64,000 nucleotides of DNA from Pelagibacterium lacus (GTDB taxonomy: Bacteria > Pseudomonadota > Alphaproteobacteria > Rhizobiales > Devosiaceae). The stretch spans positions 124,001-188,000 of the forward strand of contig NZ_QQNH01000004.1 in the NCBI RefSeq assembly GCF_003345525.1. The letters are read 5' to 3'. Of the stretch, positions 27,937-37,904 are shown piece by piece (the first letter of the stretch is position 1; each line of letters starts with the position of its first letter). A program made the position numbers and the translations under genes. A model generated the notes under the pieces. It had not been told where the DNA came from and did not search any database. It was given only the letters and a program-made list of their open reading frames with translations.

Positions 27937-28551
27937 TTACGCGTCTTCCTGACGCTCGGCTTCTTCGGCGGCCTCGGCGGTTTCGCTGCCGCGATCGTCT
28001 TCGAGGTCTTCCTCGTCGACATCGGCGAGGGAAACGAAGGGTTCCGCCTCGTCGTTGTAGTCCTTGCGGCTGAGATCTTCACCAGCGGCCTGGCGCTCGG
28101 CTTCATCGGCGGAGCGGGCGACATTGATAGTGACGTTGACCGAGACTTCGGCATGCAGGACGAGCGGAACGATATGCAGGCCCACGGTCTTGATGGGGCC
28201 GGCCAGATCGACCTGGCTGCGCTCGACGTTTTCGCCATCGGCCACCAGGGCATCGGCAATGTCGCGGGCCGAAACCGAACCATAGAGCTGGCCGGTTTCA
28301 CCGGCCTGACGCACCATGACGATGGCTTTGCCGTCGAGATCGGAGGCGATCTTTTCGGCTTCCGAACGGCGTTCCGCGTTGCGGGCCTCGATCACCTGAC
28401 GCTGCGCTTCGAACTTGGCGCGGTTGGCGTCGGAAGCACGCAGCGCCTTGCCCTGCGGCAAGAGGAAGTTGCGGGCGAATCCGTCCTTGACGTTGACCTC
28501 GTCACCGATGGTGCCGAGACGTCCGATACGTTCGAGAAGGATGACTTTCAT
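27937..28551 (-). CDS. rplI: 50S ribosomal protein L9
   Basis: 204 aa. The N-terminal RNA-binding domain is canonical: [41 protein letters not shown] long helix links it to the C-terminal domain ([16 protein letters not shown]). The protein continues about 50 residues past the usual E. coli length of 149 in a strongly acidic tail ([21 protein letters not shown]...EAERQEDA), which I believe is common in alphaproteobacteria. Last gene of the S6-S18-L9 operon. Confidence 0.97.
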   Translation of the reverse strand: MKVILLERIGRLGTIGDEVNVKDGFARNFLLPQGKALRASDANRAKFEAQRQVIEARNAERRSEAEKIASDLDGKAIVMVRQAGETGQLYGSVSARDIADALVADGENVERSQVDLAGPIKTVGLHIVPLVLHAEVSVNVTINVARSADEAERQAAGEDLSRKDYNDEAEPFVSLADVDEEDLEDDRGSETAEAAEEAERQEDA

Positions 28552-28627
28552 TTCAGTTCTCCAAATGCTGTCCCAGCTCCGCCTCGAGCGCGTTTCCTGT
28601 TTTGGAGACGCCGACGGAGCGGTTAGA

Positions 28628-28674
28628 GCGCCCGAACCATTCGGGCGCCCAACGCAGCGGATTGCAAATCCGCT
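28628..28674 (-). promoter_or_regulatory. Two tandem hairpins between rpsR and rplI
   Basis: AGCGGATT (28656-28663) pairs with AATCCGCT (28667-28674), and GCGCCCGAA (28628-28636) pairs with TTCGGGCGC (28640-28648). Both stems are perfect with 3-nt loops and lie directly after the rpsR stop. No T-run follows on the minus strand, so they look like an RNA processing or stability element, not a full terminator. Confidence 0.55.
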
Positions 28675-28928
28675 TATTTCACCGCGTAGGGCAGAAGGCC
28701 CAGGAAGCGGGCGCGCTTGATGGCGCGGGCCAGTTCACGCTGCTTCTTGGCCGAAACGGCGGTGATGCGCGAAGGCACGATCTTGCCGCGCTCGGAAACG
28801 TAGCGCTGCAGAAGGCGGATGTCCTTGTAGTCGATCCGCGGCGCGTTGGCGCCCGAGAACGGGCAGGTCTTGCGGCGGCGCTGGAACGGGCGACGGGTCT
28901 GGGACTGGGTAAGATCACGAATAGCCAT
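28674..28928 (-). CDS. rpsR: 30S ribosomal protein S18
   Basis: 84 aa. The core [60 protein letters not shown] matches S18 throughout, with a basic N-terminal extension ([10 protein letters not shown]). It binds 16S rRNA next to S6 in the small-subunit platform. It follows rpsF with a 14-bp gap. Confidence 0.97.
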   Translation of the reverse strand: MAIRDLTQSQTRRPFQRRRKTCPFSGANAPRIDYKDIRLLQRYVSERGKIVPSRITAVSAKKQRELARAIKRARFLGLLPYAVK

Positions 28929-28942
28929 AACTCATCTGCTCC

Positions 28943-29317
28943 TTAGAACCGGCGGGGGCCACGGGGGCGATCGCCGCCCGGACGGTCGTCGCGGTCGCGC
29001 TTCTGCATCATCACGGATGGGCCTTCTTCATGCTCGTCGACGCGGATGGTCATGAAGCGCAGCACGTCTTCGTTGATGCGCATCTGGCGTTCCATCTCGG
29101 CTACGGCGGCGGCCGGAGCGTCGATGTTGAGCAGGGTGTAGTGCGCCTTGCGGTTCTTGTTGATGCGGTAGGACAGGGACTTGACGCCCCAATATTCCGA
29201 ATTGGCGACCTTGCCGCCGTTTTCGACCAAAAGGTCGGTATAGGTCTTGGTCAGGTCTTCCACCTGCTGCGCGGAAACGTCCTGCCGCGACAGAAAGATG
29301 TGTTCGTAAAGGGGCAT
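28943..29317 (-). CDS. rpsF: 30S ribosomal protein S6
   Basis: 124 aa. [94 protein letters not shown] fits the S6 ferredoxin-like fold. The C-terminal tail is charged and Arg/Gly-rich ([18 protein letters not shown]). First gene of the S6-S18-L9 operon. The ribosome-binding site GAAAGG, six to eleven bases before the ATG, may be paired with an upstream complement (see leader). Confidence 0.96.
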   Translation of the reverse strand: MPLYEHIFLSRQDVSAQQVEDLTKTYTDLLVENGGKVANSEYWGVKSLSYRINKNRKAHYTLLNIDAPAAAVAEMERQMRINEDVLRFMTIRVDEHEEGPSVMMQKRDRDDRPGGDRPRGPRRF

Positions 29318-29389
29318 GGAATGCCTTTCTCTTTTCCAGATTCACTTGCATCGCCGACGCGGAGCCTCTTTGCAGCCCATGGAAAGGCA
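29318..29389 (-). promoter_or_regulatory. Candidate structured 5' leader of rpsF
   Basis: On the minus strand an 8-bp stem pairs TGCCTTTC with GAAAGGCA (plus-strand positions 29382-29389 with 29322-29329). The 3' arm contains the GAAAGG ribosome-binding site of rpsF. The 52-nt loop carries a CTCCG segment and its own partial pairing. In many bacteria an S6:S18-binding leader RNA precedes rpsF; whether this is one needs a covariance search. Confidence 0.45.
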
Positions 29390-29751
29390 ACAAAGGTTCT
29401 ACTAAAGAGCGGGAACACGGGAGGCCGGATCACTTGCACTGACGATCCATTGCCGGCATGCCGACAACCCTCCGTTCAGCCCCCGGCCAAACGAATGCTG
29501 GGGTGATCTATATCGGGCGGCACGGGAATGCAAGGATTTCCTCAAGGATTGGGCTGGTTCCCCCGACCCTGATTCCGATCGGGCCGGGCTCGCCCGCCCA
29601 CAGGATAAGATGCCGCCTCCGGCATGGTTGCCTTGACTTGACCCGAATTTGGAGGCACCTCGCCGCCAAAGCGCCGCATCGGCGCGCTTGCCAATCGGTG
29701 TGCCGCCGGTTCAAATTGCTGCAACGGCACACAAGGAATGCACGAGGTCTC
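29390..29751. other. Long divergent intergenic region rpsF-fabD
   Basis: No coding region is supported in these 362 bp. The region must contain the promoters of the S6 operon (leftward) and of the fab operon (rightward). The right part holds two hairpins described separately. I could not pick convincing -35/-10 pairs by eye. Confidence 0.6.
29671..29732 (+). promoter_or_regulatory. Two hairpins in the fabD 5' leader
   Basis: GCGCCG (29671-29676) pairs with CGGCGC (29680-29685), loop CAT. GTGTGCCG (29698-29705) pairs with CGGCACAC (29725-29732), 19-nt loop. The second stem ends 19 bp before the fabD ATG and just before its GAGG ribosome-binding site. No T-run follows, so simple termination is unlikely. 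Confidence 0.4.
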
Positions 29752-30699
29752 ATGAGCAAACCTGCTTTTACATTTCCCGGCCAGGGCAGTCAGGTCGTCG
29801 GCATGGGGCGCGATCTGGCTCAAGCCTATCCAGAGGCGCGGGCGGTGTTCGAGGAGGTCGACGATGCCCTGGGCCTGGCACTTTCCGAGATCATGTTCGA
29901 GGGGCCCGACGATTCGCTCCGGTTGACCGAAAACGCGCAACCGGCCCTCATGGCCGCGTCGATGGCGGTCGTGCGCGTCCTGGAAGCCAATGGCGTTTCC
30001 ATCGCCGAGGCGGCCAGCTATGTGGCGGGTCATTCGCTGGGCGAATATTCGGCCCTGTGCGCCGCCGGCACGTTTTCTCTCGCGGATACGGCCCGTCTGC
30101 TCCAGACCCGCGGCCGGGCCATGCAGCAGGCCGTTCCGGTCGGGCAGGGCGCCATGGCCGCCATTCTCGGCCTCGAGATGGATGATGTGCGCGCGATCGC
30201 CAACGCGGCCGGCGAGGGATCGGTGTGCGACGTCGCTAATGACAATTCGCCGGGCCAGGTCGTGGTTTCCGGGCATGTCGGCGCGGTTGAGCGCGCCATC
30301 GACCTGGCCAAGGAAAAGGGCGCCAAGCGGGCGCTCCCGCTTCCGGTCAGCGCTCCCTTCCATTGCGCGCTGATGCAGCCAGCCGCCGAGGCCATGGAGG
30401 CGGCTCTTGCGGCCGTCGCGATGCAGGCGCCGGTGGTGCCGCTGGTGGCGAACGTCCTGGCGGCGCCCATCACCGATCCGGCGGATATCCGCCGCCGCCT
30501 GGTCGAGCAGGTGACCGGCATGGTGCGCTGGACGGAATCGGTGGCGTGGCTCTCCGGTGAGGGCGGCGTCGGCCAGTGCCTTGAAATCGGCACCGGCAAG
30601 GTGCTGACCGGCCTCGCAAAGCGGATCAACAAGGACGTAACCGCGCAAGCCATCGGCACGCCTGCCGATATCGACGCCTTTCTCGCGGCGCGCGGCTGA
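29752..30699 (+). CDS. fabD: Malonyl-CoA:ACP transacylase
   Basis: 315 aa. Loads malonyl groups onto acyl carrier protein for fatty-acid synthesis. The opening TFPGQGSQVVGMG, nucleophile Ser95 in GHSLGEYSAL, the substrate Arg in QTRGRAMQ, and catalytic His204 in SAPFHCALM are all present. The ATG at 29752 has GAGG seven bases upstream; the in-frame codons before it do not resemble the family. First gene of fabD-fabG-acpP-fabF. Confidence 0.97.
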   Translation: MSKPAFTFPGQGSQVVGMGRDLAQAYPEARAVFEEVDDALGLALSEIMFEGPDDSLRLTENAQPALMAASMAVVRVLEANGVSIAEAASYVAGHSLGEYSALCAAGTFSLADTARLLQTRGRAMQQAVPVGQGAMAAILGLEMDDVRAIANAAGEGSVCDVANDNSPGQVVVSGHVGAVERAIDLAKEKGAKRALPLPVSAPFHCALMQPAAEAMEAALAAVAMQAPVVPLVANVLAAPITDPADIRRRLVEQVTGMVRWTESVAWLSGEGGVGQCLEIGTGKVLTGLAKRINKDVTAQAIGTPADIDAFLAARG

Positions 30700-30726
30700 A
30701 ACCCCAGAAGTGAAAGAAGTCCCATC

Positions 30727-31464
30727 ATGTTCGATCTTTCCGGCAAGCGAGCCCTCGTAACCGGCGCCAGCGGCGGCATCGGCAGCGCCATTGCCAAGGC
30801 GCTGGCCAAGCAGGGGGCAGAAGTGGCCCTCAGCGGCACCCGCGTGGGCGCGCTCGAGGACGTCGCCAAGGACATCATCGGCAAGGCCCATGTCCTGCCG
30901 TGCAATCTCTCCGACCTCGATGCCGTCGATCGCCTCGTGCCCCAGGCGGAAGAGGCGATGGGCAGCGTCGACATCCTCGTCAACAATGCCGGCATGACGC
31001 GCGACAATCTCTTCATGCGCATGAAGGATGAAGAGTGGGACGATGTGCTCAAGATCAATCTCTCGGCGCCGTTCCACCTGACCCGTTCCGCCATCAAGGG
31101 GATGATGAAACGCCGCTTCGGCCGCATCATCTCGATCACTTCCGTGGTGGGGGTGGTGGGAAATCCGGGGCAGGGCAATTATGCCGCTTCCAAGGCCGGG
31201 CTTGCCGGCATGTCGAAGTCGCTCGCCTATGAAGTCGCCAGCCGCGGCATTACCGTCAACACCATTGCTCCGGGCTTCATTTCCTCGGCCATGACCGACG
31301 AATTGAACGAAAAGCAGCATGAAGCCATTCTTCAGAAGGTTCCGGCCGGCAGGCTCGGAACGGCCGAGGAAGTTGCGGCCTGCGCCGTGTTCCTTGCCAG
31401 TGAAGGAGCGGCCTACATCACCGGTCATACTTTGAACGTCAACGGCGGCATGGTGATGATCTAG
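30727..31464 (+). CDS. fabG: 3-oxoacyl-ACP reductase
   Basis: 245 aa. SDR that reduces 3-oxoacyl-ACP with NADPH. Cofactor loop TGASGGIG at 12-19, [14 protein letters not shown] (a FabG hallmark) at 86-99, catalytic Ser139, Tyr152 and Lys156 (YAASK), and the C-terminal block [15 protein letters not shown]. It lies 27 bp after fabD. Confidence 0.97.
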   Translation: MFDLSGKRALVTGASGGIGSAIAKALAKQGAEVALSGTRVGALEDVAKDIIGKAHVLPCNLSDLDAVDRLVPQAEEAMGSVDILVNNAGMTRDNLFMRMKDEEWDDVLKINLSAPFHLTRSAIKGMMKRRFGRIISITSVVGVVGNPGQGNYAASKAGLAGMSKSLAYEVASRGITVNTIAPGFISSAMTDELNEKQHEAILQKVPAGRLGTAEEVAACAVFLASEGAAYITGHTLNVNGGMVMI

Positions 31465-31682
31465 CGCGGCAAAAGAGCTTGCTTCCGGCTGCTTTGGCGA
31501 TATGGTCATGCCCAACAAAGTGTGATAATTGCGCCGGCACATTGTGGCTGGCCGGGCGGAAACAAGCGCGGAAAACCTTGAAATTCCGGTCATCGGGCAG
31601 CAAGAGCCGCAAGGTGAAACCCATAGCTGCCTTGAACCAATGCGTTAAACACGAACTCCAGTCTGTAAAAAAGGAAGACAGC

Positions 31683-31919
31683 ATGAGCGATATCGAAGAT
31701 CGCGTCCGTAAGATCGTGGTGGAACACCTCAACGTTGAAGCCGACAAGGTCACCGAAAAGGCCAGCTTCATGGACGATCTGGGCGCCGACTCGCTCGATC
31801 AGGTTGAGCTGGTCATGGCCTTCGAGGAAGAATTCGGCGTGGAAATCCCCGACGATGCCGCCGAGTCCATCCAGACGTTTGGCGATGCGGTCGCCTTCCT
31901 GACCAAGGCCACCGCGTAA
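31683..31919 (+). CDS. acpP: Acyl carrier protein
   Basis: 78 aa. Carries acyl chains as thioesters on phosphopantetheine at Ser37 in [10 protein letters not shown]. The protein starts [22 protein letters not shown], as usual, and is strongly acidic. The ATG at 31683 follows AAAAAAGGAAGACAGC with a clear AGGA site. A 218-bp gap separates it from fabG, long enough for a separate promoter, which fits the high ACP demand of cells. Confidence 0.97.
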   Translation: MSDIEDRVRKIVVEHLNVEADKVTEKASFMDDLGADSLDQVELVMAFEEEFGVEIPDDAAESIQTFGDAVAFLTKATA

Positions 31920-31943
31920 GCCGGTCGTCGACAGGATATGAGT

Positions 31944-33206
31944 ATGCGTCGCGTCGTCGTTACCGGCCTTGGCATCGTCAGCCCCCTTGGCGTCGGCCAT
32001 GAGGTTGTCTGGTCCAATATTCTGGCTTCCAAGAGCGGCGCGCAGCGCGTCACAGACTTCCAGGTAGACGATCTGCCCTGTCAGATCGCCTGCCGGATTC
32101 CGATGGGGGAGACGGCGGAGGGGAAATACAACCCCGACGACTGGATGGAACCCAAGGAACAGCGCAAGGTCGATCCCTTCATCGTCTTTGCCATGGCCGC
32201 ATCGACCCAGGCCCTGCGGGACTCGGGATACGAGGCCAAAACTCTCGAACAGCAGGAACGCACCGGCGTTCTCATCGGCTCGGGCATTGGCGGCATCGGG
32301 GGCATTTATGACGCCTCGATCACCTTGGCCGAAAAAGGCCCGCGCCGTATCAGTCCCTTTTTTATTCCCGGCCGGCTGATCAATCTCGCCTCGGGCTATG
32401 TCTCGATCGAGCACGGCCTCAAGGGGCCGAACCATTCGGTGGTCACCGCCTGCTCCACCGGCGCGCATGCCATTGGCGATGCGGCCCGGCTGATCATGCT
32501 GGGGGACGCCGATGTCATGGTGGCCGGCGGCGCCGAATCGCCGGTTAATCGGCTTTCCTTGGCTGGGTTTGCCGCCTGCCGCGCTCTTTCGACCGGATTT
32601 AACGAGACTCCGGAAAAGGCCTCGCGCCCCTATGACAAGGACCGCGACGGCTTCGTCATGGGCGAGGGGGCCGGCATTGTCGTCCTCGAAGAATATGAGC
32701 ACGCCAAGGCGCGCGGAGCGCATATCTATGGCGAGGTGATCGGCTACGGCCTGTCGGGCGACGCGCATCACATCACAGCCCCGGCCGAAGACGGCAATGG
32801 CGGGTTCCGGTCGATGTCCGCGGCGATCAAGCGGGCTGGCCTCGCCCCATCCGATATCGATTATATCAATGCCCATGGCACATCGACCCCGCTGGGCGAC
32901 GAGATCGAACTGGGCGCCGTAACCCGCCTTCTGGGAGATGCGGCCGGTTCGGTGGTCATGAGTTCGACCAAATCGGCCGTCGGACACCTCCTGGGAGCTG
33001 CCGGCGCCGTGGAAGCGATTTTTTCGCTGCTTGCCATGCGCGACAATATAGCGCCGCCGACCATCAATCTCGACAATCCATCGGTCGAGACGGTAATCGA
33101 TCTGGCTCCGCACACGCCGGTGAAAAAGCAGATCGACGTCGTTCTGTCGAATTCGTTCGGCTTTGGCGGCACGAATGCCTCGCTGATATTCCGCAAGGTC
33201 GGCTGA
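31944..33206 (+). CDS. fabF: 3-oxoacyl-ACP synthase II
   Basis: 420 aa. Condensing enzyme that elongates acyl-ACP. Active-site Cys170 is in VVTACSTGAHAIG, with the two His in NAHGTSTPLGD and SAVGHLLGAAG. I choose the ATG at 31944 because AGGA lies seven bases upstream; an ATG two codons earlier is only one base from that site. Follows acpP by 24 bp. Confidence 0.97.
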   Translation: MRRVVVTGLGIVSPLGVGHEVVWSNILASKSGAQRVTDFQVDDLPCQIACRIPMGETAEGKYNPDDWMEPKEQRKVDPFIVFAMAASTQALRDSGYEAKTLEQQERTGVLIGSGIGGIGGIYDASITLAEKGPRRISPFFIPGRLINLASGYVSIEHGLKGPNHSVVTACSTGAHAIGDAARLIMLGDADVMVAGGAESPVNRLSLAGFAACRALSTGFNETPEKASRPYDKDRDGFVMGEGAGIVVLEEYEHAKARGAHIYGEVIGYGLSGDAHHITAPAEDGNGGFRSMSAAIKRAGLAPSDIDYINAHGTSTPLGDEIELGAVTRLLGDAAGSVVMSSTKSAVGHLLGAAGAVEAIFSLLAMRDNIAPPTINLDNPSVETVIDLAPHTPVKKQIDVVLSNSFGFGGTNASLIFRKVG

Positions 33207-33352
33207 ACCAGCGCCCCACCTTGCGACGCTTGGCACTTGTTTTTGCCGGGATTGTTGGAGCATATGGGCGCGGCGTCGGCGGTTTGCCCGGCGTGATTCA
33301 CACGGATTAACGGGCGGAAAAGCCCGCGACCTACGGGACGGAGCACGACCGC

Positions 33353-34495
33353 ATGGCCGATCGCAAACGTAAGAAGCGCAGCTCTTCCAACGGATTTTTC
33401 GAAGCGCTCAACGGTCTGCTGACCCTGGTGCTGCTCGCCTTGCTCGGCATCGGAGCCTTGTTCGTCTATGGGATAACGGTCTTTAACGGCGAGGGCCCTT
33501 CCGATCAGGAGCGAACATTCGTCGTCGAACCTGGCAATGTGCTGGCGACTGTGGCGCAGCGGCTCGAGGAGCAAGGGTTCGTCTCCAACGCCGACGTCTT
33601 CAACTATGGCTCGCGGTTGCTGCGCCGCGGCGACAATCTGCGGGCCGGCGAATTCAACATTGCCGCCAACGCCTCGATGCACGACATCATTCGCGAACTG
33701 ACCGAGGGGACCCCGATCCAGCATCAGGTGGTCATCCCCGAGGGCTTCACATCCTGGCAGGTGGTGGAGCGCGTCAATGCCGATCCGGAGCTGACCGGCA
33801 ATATCGACGTGCTGCCGCCGGAAGGATCGCTCCTGCCGGGAGCGTATTCCTATCGCCGCGGCGATTCGCGGCAGTCGGTGATCGAGACCATGACCGCCGC
33901 AATGGACGCCGCGGTCGCCGAGGTCTGGGAGGGCAGGCAGGCCGACCTTCCGATCGAAACCCCGGCGGATCTCGTGATCCTCGCCTCCATCGTCGAGCGC
34001 GAAACGGGCCTGGCCAGCGAGCGGCCACAGGTTGCCGCCGTGTTCGTCAACCGTCTGCGCGTGGGCATGCGTTTGCAGTCCGATCCCACCATCATCTATG
34101 GCATCACGCTGGGCCAGAGCGCCCTCGGCCGCGGCCTGCGCCGCTCGGAGATCGACCAGGTCACGCCTTACAACACCTATCAGATCGACGGCTTGCCGGC
34201 TGGCCCAATCGCCAATCCCGGCATCGAGTCCCTGCGCGCGGTCGCCCATCCCGACGCGCACGACTATCTCTATTTCGTCGCCAAGGGCGCGGTACCCTCG
34301 GATGGTCACGTGTTCGCCGAATCCTATGCCGAGCACCTGCAAAATGTCGCCGCTTACCGGGCGATCGAGCGGCAGGCGGCTCAGGACGCCGCCGATGCGG
34401 AGGCGCAAGCCGAGATGGATGCGCTGGCTGCCGAGGAAGCCGCTGAAGTGGGCGACGCCCCGAGCGAAACGCCGGCTGAAGGCGAGGCAGAGTAA
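33353..34495 (+). CDS. mltG: Endolytic murein transglycosylase MltG
   Basis: 380 aa. One membrane helix (residues about 21-44) and a periplasmic YceG-like domain that cuts nascent glycan strands. The LysM-like region is at about 50-130. The catalytic Glu is in ASIVERETG (Glu215), followed by the typical FVNRLRVGMRLQSDPTIIYG and NTYQIDGLPAGPIANPG. The Ala/Glu-rich C-terminal tail is low complexity. As in many proteobacteria it lies next to fatty-acid genes, here 146 bp after fabF. Confidence 0.94.
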   Translation: MADRKRKKRSSSNGFFEALNGLLTLVLLALLGIGALFVYGITVFNGEGPSDQERTFVVEPGNVLATVAQRLEEQGFVSNADVFNYGSRLLRRGDNLRAGEFNIAANASMHDIIRELTEGTPIQHQVVIPEGFTSWQVVERVNADPELTGNIDVLPPEGSLLPGAYSYRRGDSRQSVIETMTAAMDAAVAEVWEGRQADLPIETPADLVILASIVERETGLASERPQVAAVFVNRLRVGMRLQSDPTIIYGITLGQSALGRGLRRSEIDQVTPYNTYQIDGLPAGPIANPGIESLRAVAHPDAHDYLYFVAKGAVPSDGHVFAESYAEHLQNVAAYRAIERQAAQDAADAEAQAEMDALAAEEAAEVGDAPSETPAEGEAE

Positions 34496-34500
34496 AGCCG

Positions 34501-35394
34501 ATGGGGCAGCCTCTTTCCTCGATGACGGGCTTTGGCCGCGCGAGCGCCCAGGCCGAGAACTGCACGATCACCTGCGAGATCAAGTCGGTCAACGGCCGCG
34601 GCCTCGACATCCGCATGCGGCTTAGTCCCGGCTATGACATGCTTGATGGCGACCTGCGGCGGCTTATTGCCGAGCGGATCACCCGGGGCTCGGTCTCGGT
34701 GTTTCTCACCGTTCAGCGCCACAATAGCGCGGCGCGCCCAGTGATCGACGAGGTTGCTCTCGAAAGCGTATTGTCGGTCATCGACACGCTCTCACGCCGC
34801 CTCGACGCCAGAAAACCGTCCATCGAAGCCATATTGGGCCTCAAGGGGGTCATGGAAGTCGAGGAGCAGGCCTTGACGCCGGCCGAGGAACTCCACCTCA
34901 ACGCGGCAATCCTCGATTGCGCCAAGGTGGCGCTCAATGCCCTTGTCGAGGCGCGGCAGGACGAAGGTCAGCGCATCGGTGCAATACTGGGGGCGAGGAT
35001 CGATGAGATCGAGGCCTTGGCCGAGGCGGCGCGGCAGCATCCCGCCCGGACGCGCGAGGCGATATTGGGCCGCCTGCGCGAACAGGTCGTCAGCCTTCTG
35101 GACGCCGAGCGCGGCTTGAATGAGGACCGGCTGCATCAGGAAGCCCTCATTCTTGCCACCAAGGCCGATATCGCCGAGGAACTCGACAGGTTCACGGCTC
35201 ACGTGAAGGCCGCGCGGGACCTTCTCGCTCGCGGGGGGCCGGTGGGGCGCAAGCTCGACTTCCTCTCGCAGGAATTCAACCGCGAGGCCAATACGTTGTG
35301 TTCGAAAAGCAATGATGTGAGTCTCACCGCCATCGGCCTTGACCTCAAGGCGGTGATCGATCAGTTACGGGAGCAGGTCCAGAACCTCGAATAG
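34501..35394 (+). CDS. YicC-family endoribonuclease-like protein
   Basis: 297 aa. The start SSMTGFGRA and the C-terminal block GRKLDFLSQEFNREANTLCSKSNDVSLTAIGLDLKAVIDQLREQVQNLE define the YicC family, with internal EIKSVNGRGLDIRMRL. E. coli YicC has been reported as an endoribonuclease. It lies 5 bp after mltG and 34 bp before gmk; the yicC-gmk pair is common. Confidence 0.92.
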   Translation: MGQPLSSMTGFGRASAQAENCTITCEIKSVNGRGLDIRMRLSPGYDMLDGDLRRLIAERITRGSVSVFLTVQRHNSAARPVIDEVALESVLSVIDTLSRRLDARKPSIEAILGLKGVMEVEEQALTPAEELHLNAAILDCAKVALNALVEARQDEGQRIGAILGARIDEIEALAEAARQHPARTREAILGRLREQVVSLLDAERGLNEDRLHQEALILATKADIAEELDRFTAHVKAARDLLARGGPVGRKLDFLSQEFNREANTLCSKSNDVSLTAIGLDLKAVIDQLREQVQNLE

Positions 35395-35428
35395 GTCTGG
35401 CGGCAGCAGGGCAGGGACAGACGCCGAT

Positions 35429-36073
35429 ATGATGGATTTCGAACGCCGTGGCGTCATGCTGGTGATCGCTTCGCCGTCGGGAGCCGGCAAGTCGTCGATT
35501 TCCCGTGCCTTGTTCGCACAGGATCCCAATATCCGCCTTTCGGTGTCCGTCACGACGCGGGCGCGGCGTACCGACGAGATCGACGGCACGCATTACCATT
35601 TCATCGACGTGCCGGCTTTCGAGAAGATGCGCGAAGCCGGCGACCTGCTCGAATGGGCCGAGGTCCACGGCAATTATTACGGTACGCCGGGTTCCAAGGT
35701 CGAGGAACGGCTTTCGACAGGCAAGGATATCCTGTTCGACATCGATTATCAGGGCACGCTGCAGCTCTACGAGAACTGCCGCGAGGACATGGTGACGGTG
35801 TTCATCCTGCCGCCCTCGATCGCTGAGTTGCGCGCACGGCTGGAGCGTCGGGCGCAGGACAGCTCCGGCACCATCGAAAAGCGATTGCGCAATGCGCGCA
35901 AGGAGATGGAGCACTATTCGGAATACGATTATGTGCTGGTCAATGAGGATCTCGAGCAGTCGGTCCAGATGGTGCGCTCCATTCTCGCCGCGGCGCGCCT
36001 GCAGCGCGGACGGCAGACGCGGCTCGACGGTTTCGTCGAAGACCTCAAGGTGCAGATCGACGCGCTTGCCTAA
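35429..36073 (+). CDS. gmk: Guanylate kinase
   Basis: 214 aa. Phosphorylates GMP to GDP. P-loop SPSGAGKS (residues 15-22), then [21 protein letters not shown] for GMP binding and [10 protein letters not shown]. Two ATG codons occur in tandem at 35429 and 35432; neither has a strong ribosome-binding site. The stop overlaps the stop of convergent rsmA by 4 nt. Confidence 0.96.
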   Translation: MMDFERRGVMLVIASPSGAGKSSISRALFAQDPNIRLSVSVTTRARRTDEIDGTHYHFIDVPAFEKMREAGDLLEWAEVHGNYYGTPGSKVEERLSTGKDILFDIDYQGTLQLYENCREDMVTVFILPPSIAELRARLERRAQDSSGTIEKRLRNARKEMEHYSEYDYVLVNEDLEQSVQMVRSILAAARLQRGRQTRLDGFVEDLKVQIDALA

Positions 36074-36918
36074 TCTCTGAGACGGGCGACGGCGCGCGCC
36101 AGAGCGATATAGGTGGGAACCGGCAGGGTTTCGGCACGCTCGTCCCCCTTGAGTCCGGTCATGGCAAACAGGGCGTCCAGCGGCACGCCAAGCCCCTTGA
36201 GGCTCTGGCGGATCATCTTCCTGCGTTGTCCGAAGGCATGGCGCGTGACTTCCTCCACTGCGCGCACGGGCACGTCGCCATCCACCGGTCGGGGCACGAG
36301 ATGGACCACCGATGAGGTGACCTTGGGGGGCGGTGTGAAGGCGTTGCGATCGAGGTTCATGACGATTCTGGCCTCGCTCCGCCAGCCGGCCAAGACGCCC
36401 AGCCGGCCATAGGCCTTGTCCTCGGGGCGCGCGACGATGCGTTCGGCGACTTCACGCTGGAACATGAGCGTGAGGCTTTCGAACCAGGCGGGCCAGGGCT
36501 CCTGGGAAAGCCAGCCGGTCAGAAGAGGCGTGGCGATATTGTAGGGGAGATTCGCCACGATCTTCGTGCGGCCATCCGCCAGTGCCGCATAGTCCACCTC
36601 CAGGGCGTCGGCGGCGATGACCTCCAGCTGCCCCCCCGGATAGGCCTCCGCGATCTGGGCCAGGGCGGGCATGGTGCGGTCATCGCGTTCTATGGCCACG
36701 ACTTTTCTGGCGCCCGCCGCGAGCAGGGCGCGCGTCAGCCCGCCCGGACCGGGGCCGACCTCGATCACCGTGACCTGCGACAAATCTCCGGCGCTGCGGG
36801 CTATGCGGGCGGTGAGATTGAGATCGAGCAGGAAATTCTGGCCCAGTTCCTTTTTGGCACGCAGACCGTGCTCGGCGATGACCTCGCGCAAGGGGGGAAG
36901 GCTATCGATGGGGCTCAT
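36070..36918 (-). CDS. rsmA: 16S rRNA (adenine1518-N6/adenine1519-N6)-dimethyltransferase
   Basis: 282 aa. Dimethylates two adjacent adenines near the 3' end of 16S rRNA. Seen: [14 protein letters not shown], the SAM motif [16 protein letters not shown], the catalytic [11 protein letters not shown], and [11 protein letters not shown]. The ATG at 36918 overlaps the pdxA stop by 4 nt. Last gene of the lptF-to-rsmA series. Confidence 0.96.
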   Translation of the reverse strand: MSPIDSLPPLREVIAEHGLRAKKELGQNFLLDLNLTARIARSAGDLSQVTVIEVGPGPGGLTRALLAAGARKVVAIERDDRTMPALAQIAEAYPGGQLEVIAADALEVDYAALADGRTKIVANLPYNIATPLLTGWLSQEPWPAWFESLTLMFQREVAERIVARPEDKAYGRLGVLAGWRSEARIVMNLDRNAFTPPPKVTSSVVHLVPRPVDGDVPVRAVEEVTRHAFGQRRKMIRQSLKGLGVPLDALFAMTGLKGDERAETLPVPTYIALARAVARLRD

Positions 36919-37904
36919 GCGATGGCGTCCGCCATGCGGATGGCGGCCAGGAGGGAATTGGGCGAAGCGGTGCCGGTTCCGGCCAGGGAAAAGGCCGTAC
37001 CGTGGTCGGGCGAGGTGCGGACGATGGGAAGGCCGAGGGTCACGTTGACCCCGGAATCGAAGGCGATGGTCTTGATGGGAATGAGCGCCTGATCGTGAAA
37101 CATGGCGATTATGCAGTCGTATTTGCGCCAATATGGCGGGTAAAAGAGCGTATCTGCGGACAGTGGTCCGACGATATCGAGGCCTTCTGCGCGGAGCCGG
37201 TCGAGGGCGGGGGCGATGGTCTCCACCTCCTCGCGTCCGATCGTTCCATCCTCGCCAGCATGGGGGTTGAGGCCGGCGATCGCGATGCGGGGGGATGCAA
37301 CACGGAAACGGGTCGCGAGGTCGCGAGCGACGATCCGCACCGTGTCGCAGATGAGATCCCGGGTGATCGCCCGGGGGACGTCGGCCAAGGGAATGTGAAT
37401 GGTCAGCGGGACAGTGCGCAGATCCTCATGGGCCAGCATCATTACCGGCAGGGGTGCATCGCAGAGGGCGGCGAGGAATTCAGTGTGGCCGGGATATTCG
37501 AACCCGGCTCCATACAGAACCGCCTTGTGGATCGGCGCGGTGACGAGGCCGCGGAACGCTCCGTCCTCGATGGCCTCCACGGCGCGGGCGATGGCGCCCA
37601 CGACGACCGGCGCGGCATTGGGATCGGGCGTGCCGGGCGTATCCTCCACATCGCCGTCGATGGCGATGACGGGCAGGGCGGTGTCGAAGGCCGAAACCAC
37701 CTCTTCTGCCGTGACCGGCTCGATTCTTATATCCAGCCCCAGGCGGCGGGCCCGTTGCGCGAGGAAGCCGGCATGTCCGAAGACGCCGAACACCGGCAAT
37801 CCCAGGGATTGCCGGTCGGCATAGAGCTGCAGGATGAGATCGGGCCCGACTCCCGCCGGTTCGCCCATAGAAATGGCGAGTGGGAGCGCCGGGCCCTTGC
37901 GCAT
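36915..37904 (-). CDS. pdxA: 4-hydroxythreonine-4-phosphate dehydrogenase
   Basis: 329 aa. NAD-dependent oxidation in the DXP-dependent pathway to pyridoxal phosphate. The start [13 protein letters not shown], the block [24 protein letters not shown] (metal and substrate binding, including His in GHTEF), [11 protein letters not shown], and [17 protein letters not shown] are family signatures. Its ATG shares one base with the stop of the surA-like gene. Confidence 0.96.
   Translation of the reverse strand: MRKGPALPLAISMGEPAGVGPDLILQLYADRQSLGLPVFGVFGHAGFLAQRARRLGLDIRIEPVTAEEVVSAFDTALPVIAIDGDVEDTPGTPDPNAAPVVVGAIARAVEAIEDGAFRGLVTAPIHKAVLYGAGFEYPGHTEFLAALCDAPLPVMMLAHEDLRTVPLTIHIPLADVPRAITRDLICDTVRIVARDLATRFRVASPRIAIAGLNPHAGEDGTIGREEVETIAPALDRLRAEGLDIVGPLSADTLFYPPYWRKYDCIIAMFHDQALIPIKTIAFDSGVNVTLGLPIVRTSPDHGTAFSLAGTGTASPNSLLAAIRMADAIA

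Noticed and set aside
33229-33255. Sigma-54-like promoter (TGGCAC ... TTGCC) upstream of mltG
   Set aside because: The spacing between the GG and GC dinucleotides is 11 bp, not the required 10, and nothing else in the locus suggests nitrogen-type control.
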